Positions 17,537-26,187 are shown, counted from the stretch's first letter. The stretch is 64,000 nt of DNA from Holophagae bacterium (GCA_030429565.1 JAUIFE010000008.1:62001-126000), one strand, 5' to 3'. The notes: generated from the letters alone by a model not told the origin. Made by a program: numbers and translations.

Positions 17537-19894
17537 ATGCGGGCTGTATTTTTTGCCGCCGTCACCGATTTACGGCGCCGCCGCGGTCAGACCGTCGCGT
17601 TGATGACCGCCCTGCTGCTGTCAACCCTGGCTTTGTATACGGCTGTCGCCTTATTGCTCGGTTTGAATGAACCCTTTGACGCTGCTTGCCGCCGGCTGAA
17701 AACGTCACCGTTGCAATTGTTTCTCGACGGCGACGCGCATGACCTCGTCGCCATGCGTGCTTGGCTGTTGCGTCACGATGCCGTCGGCGGTGTTACGCCG
17801 ATCGTACCGATATATCGCACGTCCGGCGATTTGCTGCACAACGATCAAAGCTTAAAGCGCTCGTTGATGTTGGCCGAATGGCAGGACTTCCAAGATCAAG
17901 ATCGCCTGCAGGTGGTGAGCCGCCAAGGGGACCTGGCACGACCTGGCGCAGGCGAAGTGTGGTTACCCCAACAGATGGCGGCCGCGCACGCAATCGCACT
18001 TGGCGATGTGGTGGCGTTGCCGATGAACGGGGCGCCGCAACGGCTAACTGTTACGGGTACGGTCGTGGATCCGTTTTTCAGTACCGACAACATCTCGCCG
18101 ACGCGCGTTTGGGTGGCGCCGGGTAGCTTGGCCATGATGCTGCCGCTCGATGATTTAAACGAAAGTTTTCTCGGTGTTGCCGTGACCTCGCCCGATGCGG
18201 TCACCACCGTGCGCGCCGAGCTCGAGCAGGCCTTTGGCGGCGCCTTGTCCGGCATGGTCATTACGCAAGAACTGGCGCGCATGGCGCACGGCGTGTTTTT
18301 TCGGGTGATGGCAACCGCGCTTGCCATGGCGGCGTTGCTGGCGCTGTTTGTTTCTCTGTTAATTGTGGCCGGTGCGGTCGGTAGTGCGGTGTTCGCTGAT
18401 TACCGCCAGATCGGCACCTTTAAAGCGCTTGGTTACACGCCGACGATGGTGACACGCATCTACATGTTGCGATTCGTTCTGCCGGCCTTCTTGGCGTTGC
18501 CGCCAGGTTTGCTGCTCGGTGCCTGGGCGAGCGCAGCTCTGTTCGATCACTTAGTCGGCAGCCTCGGTGTGGTCGATGTGGCCCAGCCGGTGGCCATCCC
18601 GCTCGTGACCGCGATTGGGGGCGTGTTGCTCGCGGTGGCGGCCACCGCCGGCTGGAGCGCGCGCCGCGCCGGGCGAGTGCCTGCCGTGACCGCCATTCGG
18701 CTCGGCGCGCCGGCGCCCCGCGGCGGTCGGTTCCTGGCGGCCCCCTTGGTTACCGGTTTGCCGGTGACCGCGTTTTTGGGGGCACGCAGTCTGTCGTTAA
18801 ACCCGGTGCGCGCTTGTTTTGCCGTGGCCGGCATCGGCGTCGCCGTGTTGGTGCTGGTTTTTTCAGTGAACATCAGTGCCACCTTTGCGCGGCTCAGTGA
18901 GAACCGTGCTTTGTGGGGCATGCCCGCCGCCGACCTCAGCGTTGGCTTGGGTGGTGCGCGCTTCACCGTGCGGCCGGAGGTTTTCGCGACGCGTTTGGCC
19001 GCCGATCCCCGCTTCAGCGCCGTGCTGGCGAGTGGTTCGGTGCGTGCAGAAATCCAAGGCGTCGACGGCATTAGCGGGCGCAGCACCTTTGGTCGCGTCT
19101 TTGCGGGTGATCCGCAAGCGCTTGGTTTGGGCATGATCGAGGGACGTCATCCGCGCGCCGCCGACGAAGTGGTTTTGGCCGTAAACAGTGCAAAAAAGGG
19201 TGGTTATGCCTTGGGAGATGCGGTGCCTTTGTTCATCGAAGGACAACACGTGCAACCGACCCTGGTTGGTATTTACCAAACCGGGCAAAACTTTGGGCTC
19301 GGTTTCCGGCTCGACGAAAGCGCCATGGAAGCCTTGTTGCCGATTTGGCGACCGCGCACTTTTGACATCGTGACCGCGCCCGGCGTTGATAGCGCCGCTG
19401 TCAAAGACGAATGGACCGCCTTTTACGGCGAGGCCGTGACCGTCAGCCGCGGCGTCGAGCTAACCGAGGAGTTGGCCGGTCTGACCGGCGGTATCCGCGC
19501 CACCTTGGTGCTGTTGTCGCTGTTACTTCTGGCTATTTGTGCCGCATCAATTGTGAATGACACCCTGTTGTGTCTGCGCGAGCAGCAGCAAACGCTCGGT
19601 ATCCTCAAGGCGGCCGGCATGGCGCCCGTCCAGTTGCGTCAGGTATTGGTTTGGCGCGCTTTGGTCGTGGCGGTGATGGGGTTGGTCGGGGTCCTGCCCG
19701 CCGCACTAATTTTACTGCCGCTGTTGCTCAACAACGTTGCTGCCGGTATCGGTTTGGTGACCTTCCCCTTGGTGTTTGATCCCTGGGGTACCGCTGCTTT
19801 GGTGCCGCTGTTATTACTCTTTGCCTGCGCTTGTGCTTGGTTGCCGGCGCGCGCGGTGAGCCAACTCGATCCCCGTCGTCTGATGATTGCTTAA
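17537..19894 (+). CDS. FtsX-like ABC transporter permease
   Basis: This 785-residue membrane protein carries two FtsX-type repeats. Helix 1 is near residues 15-42, followed by a large extracytoplasmic segment (about 45-255) and three helices (about 258-375). A second half begins with a helix near 415-440, another extracytoplasmic segment and three C-terminal helices (about 655-775), ending in PARAVSQLDPRRLM, the usual cytoplasmic tail. This eight-helix, two-ectodomain plan is that of the DUF214/BceB/LolCE-like permeases. It abuts the ATPase gene and precedes a serine hydrolase gene, forming a three-gene operon. The cargo is unknown: export of a peptide or lipid and antimicrobial-peptide resistance are both possible. 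Confidence 0.92.
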   Translation: MRAVFFAAVTDLRRRRGQTVALMTALLLSTLALYTAVALLLGLNEPFDAACRRLKTSPLQLFLDGDAHDLVAMRAWLLRHDAVGGVTPIVPIYRTSGDLLHNDQSLKRSLMLAEWQDFQDQDRLQVVSRQGDLARPGAGEVWLPQQMAAAHAIALGDVVALPMNGAPQRLTVTGTVVDPFFSTDNISPTRVWVAPGSLAMMLPLDDLNESFLGVAVTSPDAVTTVRAELEQAFGGALSGMVITQELARMAHGVFFRVMATALAMAALLALFVSLLIVAGAVGSAVFADYRQIGTFKALGYTPTMVTRIYMLRFVLPAFLALPPGLLLGAWASAALFDHLVGSLGVVDVAQPVAIPLVTAIGGVLLAVAATAGWSARRAGRVPAVTAIRLGAPAPRGGRFLAAPLVTGLPVTAFLGARSLSLNPVRACFAVAGIGVAVLVLVFSVNISATFARLSENRALWGMPAADLSVGLGGARFTVRPEVFATRLAADPRFSAVLASGSVRAEIQGVDGISGRSTFGRVFAGDPQALGLGMIEGRHPRAADEVVLAVNSAKKGGYALGDAVPLFIEGQHVQPTLVGIYQTGQNFGLGFRLDESAMEALLPIWRPRTFDIVTAPGVDSAAVKDEWTAFYGEAVTVSRGVELTEELAGLTGGIRATLVLLSLLLLAICAASIVNDTLLCLREQQQTLGILKAAGMAPVQLRQVLVWRALVVAVMGLVGVLPAALILLPLLLNNVAAGIGLVTFPLVFDPWGTAALVPLLLLFACACAWLPARAVSQLDPRRLMIA

Positions 19895-19904
19895 GGAGGC
19901 TGTT

Positions 19905-21800
19905 GTGGTTGCTTGGATGAAAATGACCTTGTTGTTGGTAACCTGGACCTTGCTTTGGTCGCCGTTGCGTGCCGCGACGCCGGCTGCTGCACCGGATGTG
20001 GCGGCCTTGGATCGCTGGTTCCAAGAGCAATTCGACGCGGCCGCTTATCCCGGCTTGGGTGTGGTTATGGTTCACGAGGGACGCACCCTCTATGCGCGCG
20101 GTTTCGGGGTGACTTCCGTTGATGCGCCGACGCCGCTTGACGCCGACACCCCGGTGGGCATCGGTTCTCTAACCAAATCATTGACCGCGCTTTGTTTGAT
20201 GCGGTTGGTTGATCAGGGCCGGCTCGACCTGGATCGTCCGGTAACCGATTACCTTGCCGACTTCCACACGGCGGATCAGGTGCAGAGTGATCGCATTACC
20301 GTGCGCATGTTGCTTAGCAATAGTTCGGGTTTGCCTTCCATGGATCGCGGTATTTTTACAGTTGAACGCGACGGCGACGCCGACTTACGCCTGATTGAAT
20401 CGTTGGCGGGTAACGTGCTGAACCGACCGCCCGGTTCTGGTTTTGAATATTCGAACGAGGGATTTGTGGTGGCTGGGCGCATCGCCGCCGAGCTCCACGG
20501 CAAACCCTTTAGCGAGACCCTTCACGATTTGGTGCTGCAACCCTTGGGCATGGCGCACTCTAGCGCCGATCCGGATCAGGTGGTTCGCTTGGGCGGGTTG
20601 CACGGCCACTACACCGGTGCAACTTCGGGCTTACCCGCCGGTCGTCCGCTGGCGCTAGGCCGCTACAACGCCGCCGGTTCAGTGTTGCAATGCAGCGCCG
20701 CCGACCTTGGCCGTTACCTCAACGCTTTGTTGACCGGTCGCGATGCCGCGGGTCAACCGCTGCTGGCCCGCGAACTCATTGACGATATGTGGCGCGACCA
20801 TGTGTTGATGCCGGAGAGCGAGCGGCTCGGCAAGTTCCACTATGGTTTGGGCTGGATGGTCGGTGAGGTCGATGGGCGCCGCGTGGCCGCCCACGGTGGT
20901 CATGCCATTACGATGACCTCGTTTGCGATGCTGGTGCCGGCTCAAGAAGCCGGCTTGGCGATCACCGCCAACATCGAGACCCTGGACAGTCATCGTTTTC
21001 CCGATTTACCGACCTTGGCGAATAACGGCCTACACGTGGCTTTTGGTGAGCCGTTGTCCGATTTTGGCAAACCAAAGCGGCCCGACGTCAGCCGCAACGA
21101 TTTCACCTTGCCGAGTGAAGAGGCAATCGCTTATGTCGGCCGTTATCAGGGGTCGGGTTTGGCGACGACCTGGCTTGAGGTCGCGCAACGGGCGGATGGT
21201 GAACTTACGGTGGCGGTCACCCGCGACGGCACGCTGGTTAAAAGGGGGGTGTTGGATTTTATGAATCCGGCGCGGGCCTATGTGCGTGGCATTGGTACCG
21301 CCATGCCGGTTTTTTGGCGCCGCGACGCCGCCGGCAAGGTTCACAGTGTGCGTTACGCGGGTTTGCAGTTGCTGCGTGAGCGTGAAGCCCGCGTGAGCGG
21401 TGATGAAACCCGTGTCGACGTTGCCGGTTTCAGTATGGTGCCCGCCGTCGGTTGGGAGGCGACCGCCACCGGACAAAACCTCATCGTCTCGCGTGGGTCG
21501 GCCCATGTGTGGGCCGGTGCGCTGACCGGGTCGGTCGATGTCGCTCAAGCCGTGATCGCCGCCGGCGGCGGTGGCGTGTTGCACGAAGGACCCACGTCGC
21601 AGGTAACCGTTGGACAGAGGCTTTGGCAAAAAGTGGCGGTGCGCAGCACGGACGAGAACAGCAATCGCTGCTCCTTGGTTTTGTGGCGGCCGCTGGTTGG
21701 ACAAACCGCCTACTGGGTGTTGTCGACCGAGGTGGATCAACTGACCCAGGTTTTCCAGCAGGACGGGCGCGCCATGTTGAAAACCTTGGTGACACCCTAA
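19905..21800 (+). CDS. exported class C beta-lactamase-family serine hydrolase
   Basis: A Sec signal (MTLLLVTWTLLWSPLRA) leads into a class C beta-lactamase/penicillin-binding fold (to about residue 370) with catalytic SLTK in GIGSLTKSLTAL, YSNEG as the YxN motif and AAHGGH in place of the KTG/HTG box. The remaining roughly 250 residues are a separate beta-rich C-terminal region without a named match. I chose GTG 19905 because AAGGAGG at 19893-19899 is 5 nt away; this SD overlaps the permease stop, so the genes are coupled. Family members include esterases, D-aminopeptidases and peptide-editing enzymes as well as beta-lactamases. Linked to an ABC efflux pair, it may process or destroy an envelope-active peptide. 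Confidence 0.9.
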   Translation: MVAWMKMTLLLVTWTLLWSPLRAATPAAAPDVAALDRWFQEQFDAAAYPGLGVVMVHEGRTLYARGFGVTSVDAPTPLDADTPVGIGSLTKSLTALCLMRLVDQGRLDLDRPVTDYLADFHTADQVQSDRITVRMLLSNSSGLPSMDRGIFTVERDGDADLRLIESLAGNVLNRPPGSGFEYSNEGFVVAGRIAAELHGKPFSETLHDLVLQPLGMAHSSADPDQVVRLGGLHGHYTGATSGLPAGRPLALGRYNAAGSVLQCSAADLGRYLNALLTGRDAAGQPLLARELIDDMWRDHVLMPESERLGKFHYGLGWMVGEVDGRRVAAHGGHAITMTSFAMLVPAQEAGLAITANIETLDSHRFPDLPTLANNGLHVAFGEPLSDFGKPKRPDVSRNDFTLPSEEAIAYVGRYQGSGLATTWLEVAQRADGELTVAVTRDGTLVKRGVLDFMNPARAYVRGIGTAMPVFWRRDAAGKVHSVRYAGLQLLREREARVSGDETRVDVAGFSMVPAVGWEATATGQNLIVSRGSAHVWAGALTGSVDVAQAVIAAGGGGVLHEGPTSQVTVGQRLWQKVAVRSTDENSNRCSLVLWRPLVGQTAYWVLSTEVDQLTQVFQQDGRAMLKTLVTP

Positions 21801-21804
21801 CGTA

Positions 21805-21852
21805 GAAGGCAAGCAGCCGCGAGGTCTGAAGTCAGGCTTCGCGGTAGCCTTC
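21805..21852. terminator. hairpin between convergent genes
   Basis: An interrupted stem with outer arms GAAGGC/GCCTTC (21805-21810, 21847-21852) and inner arms CCGCGA/TCGCGG (21817-21822, 21839-21844) lies between the serine hydrolase stop and the end of the minus-strand membrane gene. It lacks a T-tract, so it is a weak terminator candidate for both strands. Confidence 0.4.
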
Positions 21853-21864
21853 GAGAAGCTGTGT

Positions 21865-22716
21865 TCAAAAAGTGGTGGGGACCAAGGTTGCCGTGAACAA
21901 AACGGCGGGGAAAAAGGCGAGCCAGGTCAGGGTGAAATCGTGGATTTCGAGCAGCCAGGCATTGAGTAGGTGGAAGGTGAGGAAGCCGGCAAGTGCAAAC
22001 GCCGGCCAGGGAGTGGGCGGCAGCAGGAGTAACGGCGCCGCCAGTTCGATCAGTATGACCAGCCAAGCCGCCACCTGTGCCCAGGGTCGTTGCTGTAAGG
22101 CGGCGCTTAGTGCGCGGGCTTGTAACAGGCCGTTGCCATGTAAAACGACCCAAATCAAACCCTTACGCCACACCGGGTCGCCGATTTTGGCGAGGCCGCC
22201 GACCCAGTAGGAGAGCAGCACCATCGCCGATAAAAACACCAAGCCGGCTTGGGTCAGATCAGCGTTGCGACCCAAGTGCGTGCCGCTGTAAACCAAGGCG
22301 AGCGTGGTCCAAAGTAGCGTTTGCATGTGGTCGTTGCCGTTGACGCCAAATGGATCGTGCCGCCATTTCCACAGGTGCAGTAGCAAGGTCAGCAGCAGGC
22401 ATGCGCTCGCGTAGGCAAGTGGCTCGAGATTGGGTAGTAGTAGCAGGACGGCGGCCGCACACCGCAAGACCAGTTGGGCCAAGGTAGCGCGATAACCCGT
22501 CAAATGTCCGAGCCAAACCGTCAGGCGCGGTGTGCGCCGTTTGGCAGCGCTTTGCACAAGGATTGGCAGGCCCAATAAACCTTCATCGCGAAACAGGTGG
22601 TGGACCGCCAGGCGGCCCAAGGCCGTTTGCAGGGCCGCTAGCGCGCCAAGTAGCGTCACCCAGCGCAGGGCCGTGGCCGCGTCGTGCCAGGCGGCTACCA
22701 TTTCAAGCGGATTCAT
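21865..22716 (-). CDS. HTTM-like multi-pass membrane protein
   Basis: This 283-residue membrane protein has about eight hydrophobic helices. It shows features of HTTM/vitamin-K-dependent-carboxylase-like proteins: HHLFRDEGLLGLP near the N-terminus, YWVGGLAKIGDPVWRKG, VLHGNGLLQ and LIELAAPLLLL. I start it at ATG 22716; longer in-frame starts run deep into the upstream gene. The upstream 185-residue gene overlaps it by 14 bases, so the two are co-translated. In characterised relatives the carboxylase function needs a Lys/His set I cannot verify here, and most bacterial HTTM proteins have no known role. It is divergent from the RiPP cluster. The family call is moderate. Confidence 0.75.
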   Translation of the reverse strand: MNPLEMVAAWHDAATALRWVTLLGALAALQTALGRLAVHHLFRDEGLLGLPILVQSAAKRRTPRLTVWLGHLTGYRATLAQLVLRCAAAVLLLLPNLEPLAYASACLLLTLLLHLWKWRHDPFGVNGNDHMQTLLWTTLALVYSGTHLGRNADLTQAGLVFLSAMVLLSYWVGGLAKIGDPVWRKGLIWVVLHGNGLLQARALSAALQQRPWAQVAAWLVILIELAAPLLLLPPTPWPAFALAGFLTFHLLNAWLLEIHDFTLTWLAFFPAVLFTATLVPTTF

Positions 22717-23260
22717 TGCGACCGACTTGGCTGGAGAACAGCGGCGAGACGACGGCCGCTGTATAGGGCTGCGGTTGGTCGGCCTGAAAGGTCGCCCGCA
22801 AGATGCGAAACTGAACAAGGTCGGCGCCGTGGTCGGCGGCGAGTGTCGCGCAGTGTCGGCAGAGCCCGGCGTAGGCCGTCCAGCGCTGCAGGCGTTCCTC
22901 GTGTGGGCGTTCGGGTTGGCGGTCGTTCAAATCGAGGACCGCCAGCAGAAACATCGTTACCAAATGGTCTTGGTAAGCGGCCCGGTTCCATAGCGGGGTC
23001 CACCAGCGATGGTTGGTGTAGAGGGCGACCTCGCGCCAAGCGGTATCGCTGCCGTAGCGGAGTTCGAGTCGAAACAAGGTGTGGGTTTCGCTGAAAAAGC
23101 GAAACCCGGGAATAATACCGAAGGTATCGCGACGGCGCAGTGCGCGCGTGACGCGGTGGTGTGGGAACAGTTGTGTGCCCAGCGTCACGACAAACCACAG
23201 AGTCCAAATGGCAAGGCAGGCAGTTGTCCAAAACGAAGCGCTCGAAGCATCAGGCGGCAT
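22703..23260 (-). CDS. membrane-anchored protein paired with the HTTM gene, function unknown
   Basis: This 185-residue protein has one N-terminal helix (ACLAIWTLWFVVTLGTQLF) and a soluble domain with many aromatic residues (TFGIIPGFRFFSETHTLFRL, NHRWWTPLWN). I do not recognise a named family or catalytic motif. The C-terminal part has a CRHC pair. It overlaps the HTTM-like gene by 14 bases, implying a complex or shared pathway. Its start (ATG 23260) is 292 bases from the RiPP precursor start on the other strand, so the two transcription units share a promoter region. Confidence 0.72.
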   Translation of the reverse strand: MPPDASSASFWTTACLAIWTLWFVVTLGTQLFPHHRVTRALRRRDTFGIIPGFRFFSETHTLFRLELRYGSDTAWREVALYTNHRWWTPLWNRAAYQDHLVTMFLLAVLDLNDRQPERPHEERLQRWTAYAGLCRHCATLAADHGADLVQFRILRATFQADQPQPYTAAVVSPLFSSQVGRNESA

Positions 23261-23552
23261 AGCGGCTCTTCTCGAAGTTGGTGATGTGATGGCAGTGACC
23301 GTAGCGCATTGGCCGCCGGTGCGTCAATCACTGGTGCAATGATCCTGACAGGAAAACGCGTCGCTGCATAATTACTCGTCGAATAAGAACTTTTTCATGA
23401 GAAAGGCGGAGGGTGATCCGGTTTTTTGCGTTCGTTTTGTAGTGTGAGATGTGTTAAAATTCGGCATCCCAAATCAAATCTGCCCCAATATTTTGTGCTG
23501 GAACTGCTCGAGACCACATTACGCCTGTGGTGGCATTTTTAGGAGTTGTCCA

Positions 23553-23720
23553 ATGAAAAACCGTGCTGTGTCGCAGCCCTCTGACATTTCATCTGTGCCG
23601 AGTGCTCCTCAGCCCCAGGCCAAAAAACCATGGGTCAAACCCGTTTTGGTGCGTGAACCACTCGAAAAAACTGCCACGACCTTTGGTCCGTCGATTTTTG
23701 ACGGTTCGTTCACCAGCTAA
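23553..23720 (+). CDS. putative lasso-like RiPP precursor peptide
   Basis: This 55-residue peptide has AGGAG at 23541-23545, seven bases before its ATG. The leader is Ser/Pro/Gln-rich and then has KKPWVKPVLV. W27-x-x-P30-x-L32 matches the YxxPxL box that lasso RRE proteins bind, with Trp for Tyr. The C-terminal part TATTFGPSIFDGSFTS contains a single acidic residue, D50, the only possible side-chain acceptor for a macrolactam after E38. Canonical spacing from the box puts the minus-2 Thr at T42 (core starts F44, seven-residue ring). Using T40 gives a nine-residue ring from T42. It lies 38 bases before the PqqD-like gene. The identification depends on that context. Confidence 0.72.
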   Translation: MKNRAVSQPSDISSVPSAPQPQAKKPWVKPVLVREPLEKTATTFGPSIFDGSFTS

Positions 23721-23758
23721 CTTACCTAAATGGCGGGTTTTGTCCCAAAGGACGGCCT

Positions 23759-24067
23759 ATGACGGCACCTACTGCTTTGACCGCGTCTCTTGTACTTCGT
23801 CGCAGTGATCGTGCCCTGTGGACCCATAGTGGCGGCCAGGTCTTTTTTTTCGACACCGAGGACGGCGTTTATTTCGCGACGGAAGCGACAGGATCGCGTT
23901 TATGGGAACTCCTGGCGCAGCCGCAAACGCCGGCCGCGCTTTATCAATCCCTTGCGACTGAATACGAGCTCGACGCCGATACTTGGGCCAGAGAGGGTCT
24001 GGCTTTTCTTCAGGAAGCACTGGCGGCTGGTTTGCTCGAGACTGTGACTCGTGAGGAAGTCCGGTGA
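23759..24067 (+). CDS. PqqD-like RiPP recognition protein (lasso B1 type)
   Basis: This 102-residue protein has the PqqD/RRE winged-helix pattern: a strand-rich first half (VFFFDTEDGVYFATEATGSR) followed by LWELLAQPQTPAALYQSLA and a C-terminal helix (EGLAFLQEALAAGLLE). Such domains bind the leader peptide and hand the precursor to modifying enzymes. As a stand-alone protein directly between precursor and cyclase it corresponds to lasso B1. ATG 23759 has AAAGGA six bases upstream. Its end overlaps the cyclase start by 17 bases. A run of eight T at 23843-23850 lies in the coding sequence. In most lasso clusters a B2 protease gene accompanies B1; none is seen here. Confidence 0.88.
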   Translation: MTAPTALTASLVLRRSDRALWTHSGGQVFFFDTEDGVYFATEATGSRLWELLAQPQTPAALYQSLATEYELDADTWAREGLAFLQEALAAGLLETVTREEVR

Positions 24068-25991
24068 CCGGATTGCGAGGACTTCGGCGGCGCGTGGCGT
24101 GTTTTTCGGCGTCTCGGTAAAGCGCGATGCTTATCGCGCCGAGGACTTGCTGGCCGCCATGCAGCGTCGTCGGCCGGCGTGTGTCGGAACCTCTATCGTG
24201 CACCGTCGTTTTGCCTGTCTGGTACAGCCAGGTCTGCATACCGATTGCTGTGAAACCGAGAGGACCTTTTGTTTCGGTTCGTTGCAATTAACGCACGGTC
24301 GCGCCTTGCGAGCCGATCTGGGTTTGCCCAAGGACTGTGCCGACATCGAAGCCGTCGCCGCCTGTTACCAAATACATGGCGTTGAAAGTGTCACGCGGCT
24401 TAAGGGCGACTTTGCTCTGGTGATTTGGGACGAAAGCCGTGAGTGCTTGACGATGATGCGGGATCGTTTGGGTCTCAAACAGCTTTATCTCGCTGAAACC
24501 GACGATTTCCTCGCTTTCTCAGGACAGCCTGACCCGCTTTTTGCCTTGCCCGGTGTTTCCTTTGCCTTTGACGAAGGTTACCTTGCCGAGTATCTCGCCT
24601 TGCTGCTGCCCCCTGCCGATGTGACCTTCTATCGCGATATTCGTCGCTTGGCGCCCGCCACCCATTTGGTGCTTAAAGGTGGGCACACCGCCCATCGCCA
24701 ATATTGGCAGGCCGACTTAACGCCGTTGCGGTTGGCGCATCGCGCGGATTACCACGCCGCCTTTCGCGAACAGCTCGGTCGTGCCGTCGCCGAACGGCTC
24801 GATGGGTGTCGACCGACCGCTGTGTTCTTGAGTGGCGGCCTCGACTCGACCGCGCTTGCCGCGACCGCCGTTGCGCAAAGCCCAAACCGGGTTTTGGGCT
24901 TGTGTTGCGAGCCGCCTGCCACTTTTGATTATCGCGATGGGCCGGGTTGGGAAGCCGAGGAGCGTCGTTACGTGGCGGCCTTGCAAAGGCAGGTTCCGGC
25001 GCTTGACGTGACCTTTGAAACCGTGGCCGACCTGCATCCGTTTGCGGGCTTGGACGCCCATTTCGAAACGACGGAATTACCGCCACACGCACCCAACAAC
25101 CGACCCTGGATAGATCGCCTGTTGGCCAAGGCCGCCGGCGCCGGGGCGGGTACGGTCATGGTCGGTCAGTTAGGCAATTTGGCCATGAGTTGGGACGGTG
25201 CCGGTTATCTGGGCGATTTGGTCCGTCGCGGTCAACTGCGCGCTTTGTGGCGCGAGTTCCGTGCTCGTCGCGTTTCGGGTGCGGCTTGGCTAAAGTCAGA
25301 GCTGGTTTGGCCGCTTTTACCCCACCGCGCGCGCCAAATGTTGCGTTTGGTCAAACATGGGCGCGCTTTCTCACCGCTGAACTTTGCCGCGATTGACCCG
25401 GATCTCGCCCGCCGGGTCGACCTGGATGCCCGCTACCATCAACGCATGAACCTGACCCAGCGCGACGGCGGTCGTCATGACATGGCTTGGTATTGGGAAG
25501 GGGTGCAGTGTTACGCCGCCAACCTATCGACGGTTTGGACCGCGCAGGCCCGGCAGCATGGCCTGGCTTTTTGCGATCCCTGTGCCGACGTGGATTTGGT
25601 GACCTTTTGCCTGCGGATACCCCTGTCGCTTCATCAGCAGCGGGGTCGCAAACGATTGTTGGTACGTGAGGCCTTGGCCCAGCAGCTACCCGCCGAAGTG
25701 GTGCAGCGCCGCACGCGCGGCCGTCAGGCACCTCACACGCTGAGTTATTGCCGTACCATTCTGCCTGAACTCGAGGCCGCTTGCCGTCGTTATGCCGCTT
25801 TGCCCGCCACCCACGGCATTATCGATTGGCCGCGCGTTAGCGCCGCCTTACCGCAACTCCATGCACCCAGCGCCGGTTTCGGTGAAGCACTGTTTGTGTT
25901 GCGCGCTTTAACCGCTGCCGCTTTCCTCGATTGGCATCATCGCCGCGCAACGGCGGGTCTTCCCTGTGATTCGGTTTTGCAACACGTTTGA
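24051..25991 (+). CDS. lasso-cyclase-type asparagine synthetase homologue
   Basis: This protein of up to 646 residues has an N-terminal glutamine-amidotransferase-like domain (SVTRLKGDFALVIWDE, MMRDRLGLKQLYL). It lacks the catalytic N-terminal Cys, as lasso cyclases do. A C-terminal ATP-pyrophosphatase domain has an intact PP-loop, FLSGGLDSTALA. GNLAMSWDGAGYLGDLVRRG and AGFGEALFVLRALTAAAF resemble lasso cyclases more than AsnB. Such enzymes adenylate an Asp/Glu side chain of the core peptide and join it to the core N-terminus. The start is GTG 24051, overlapping the PqqD-like gene; an alternative GTG at 24099 begins VFFGVSVKRD and is also plausible. Neither start has a good SD, suggesting translational coupling. 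Confidence 0.88.
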   Translation: MRKSGDRIARTSAARGVFFGVSVKRDAYRAEDLLAAMQRRRPACVGTSIVHRRFACLVQPGLHTDCCETERTFCFGSLQLTHGRALRADLGLPKDCADIEAVAACYQIHGVESVTRLKGDFALVIWDESRECLTMMRDRLGLKQLYLAETDDFLAFSGQPDPLFALPGVSFAFDEGYLAEYLALLLPPADVTFYRDIRRLAPATHLVLKGGHTAHRQYWQADLTPLRLAHRADYHAAFREQLGRAVAERLDGCRPTAVFLSGGLDSTALAATAVAQSPNRVLGLCCEPPATFDYRDGPGWEAEERRYVAALQRQVPALDVTFETVADLHPFAGLDAHFETTELPPHAPNNRPWIDRLLAKAAGAGAGTVMVGQLGNLAMSWDGAGYLGDLVRRGQLRALWREFRARRVSGAAWLKSELVWPLLPHRARQMLRLVKHGRAFSPLNFAAIDPDLARRVDLDARYHQRMNLTQRDGGRHDMAWYWEGVQCYAANLSTVWTAQARQHGLAFCDPCADVDLVTFCLRIPLSLHQQRGRKRLLVREALAQQLPAEVVQRRTRGRQAPHTLSYCRTILPELEAACRRYAALPATHGIIDWPRVSAALPQLHAPSAGFGEALFVLRALTAAAFLDWHHRRATAGLPCDSVLQHV

Positions 25992-26187
25992 AAAGGTATG
26001 AGTTTGAAAATGATTCGATTGCGACTTAGTTTTCAGGTTAGGGGAAAACTAAAATTTGCCTTTCTTGGGTTGCGAGGAAGTTAGAATCAGGAAAGACCTT
26101 CACCTGCCAACGCTTTATCGCCCGTTGGTCGCCGCGTTTCACTGTTTAAAACCTGGCGCCCTCAGAGTTGTGCTTGGAGGAATAAGC

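Noticed and set aside
22703..23260. 185-residue protein as the missing lasso leader protease
   Set aside because: It is an anchored protein overlapping the HTTM gene on the other strand and shows no transglutaminase motif.
24051..25991. Ordinary asparagine synthetase B
   Set aside because: It lacks the catalytic N-terminal Cys, has lasso-cyclase-like GNLAMSWDG and sits directly after an RRE protein and a small precursor.
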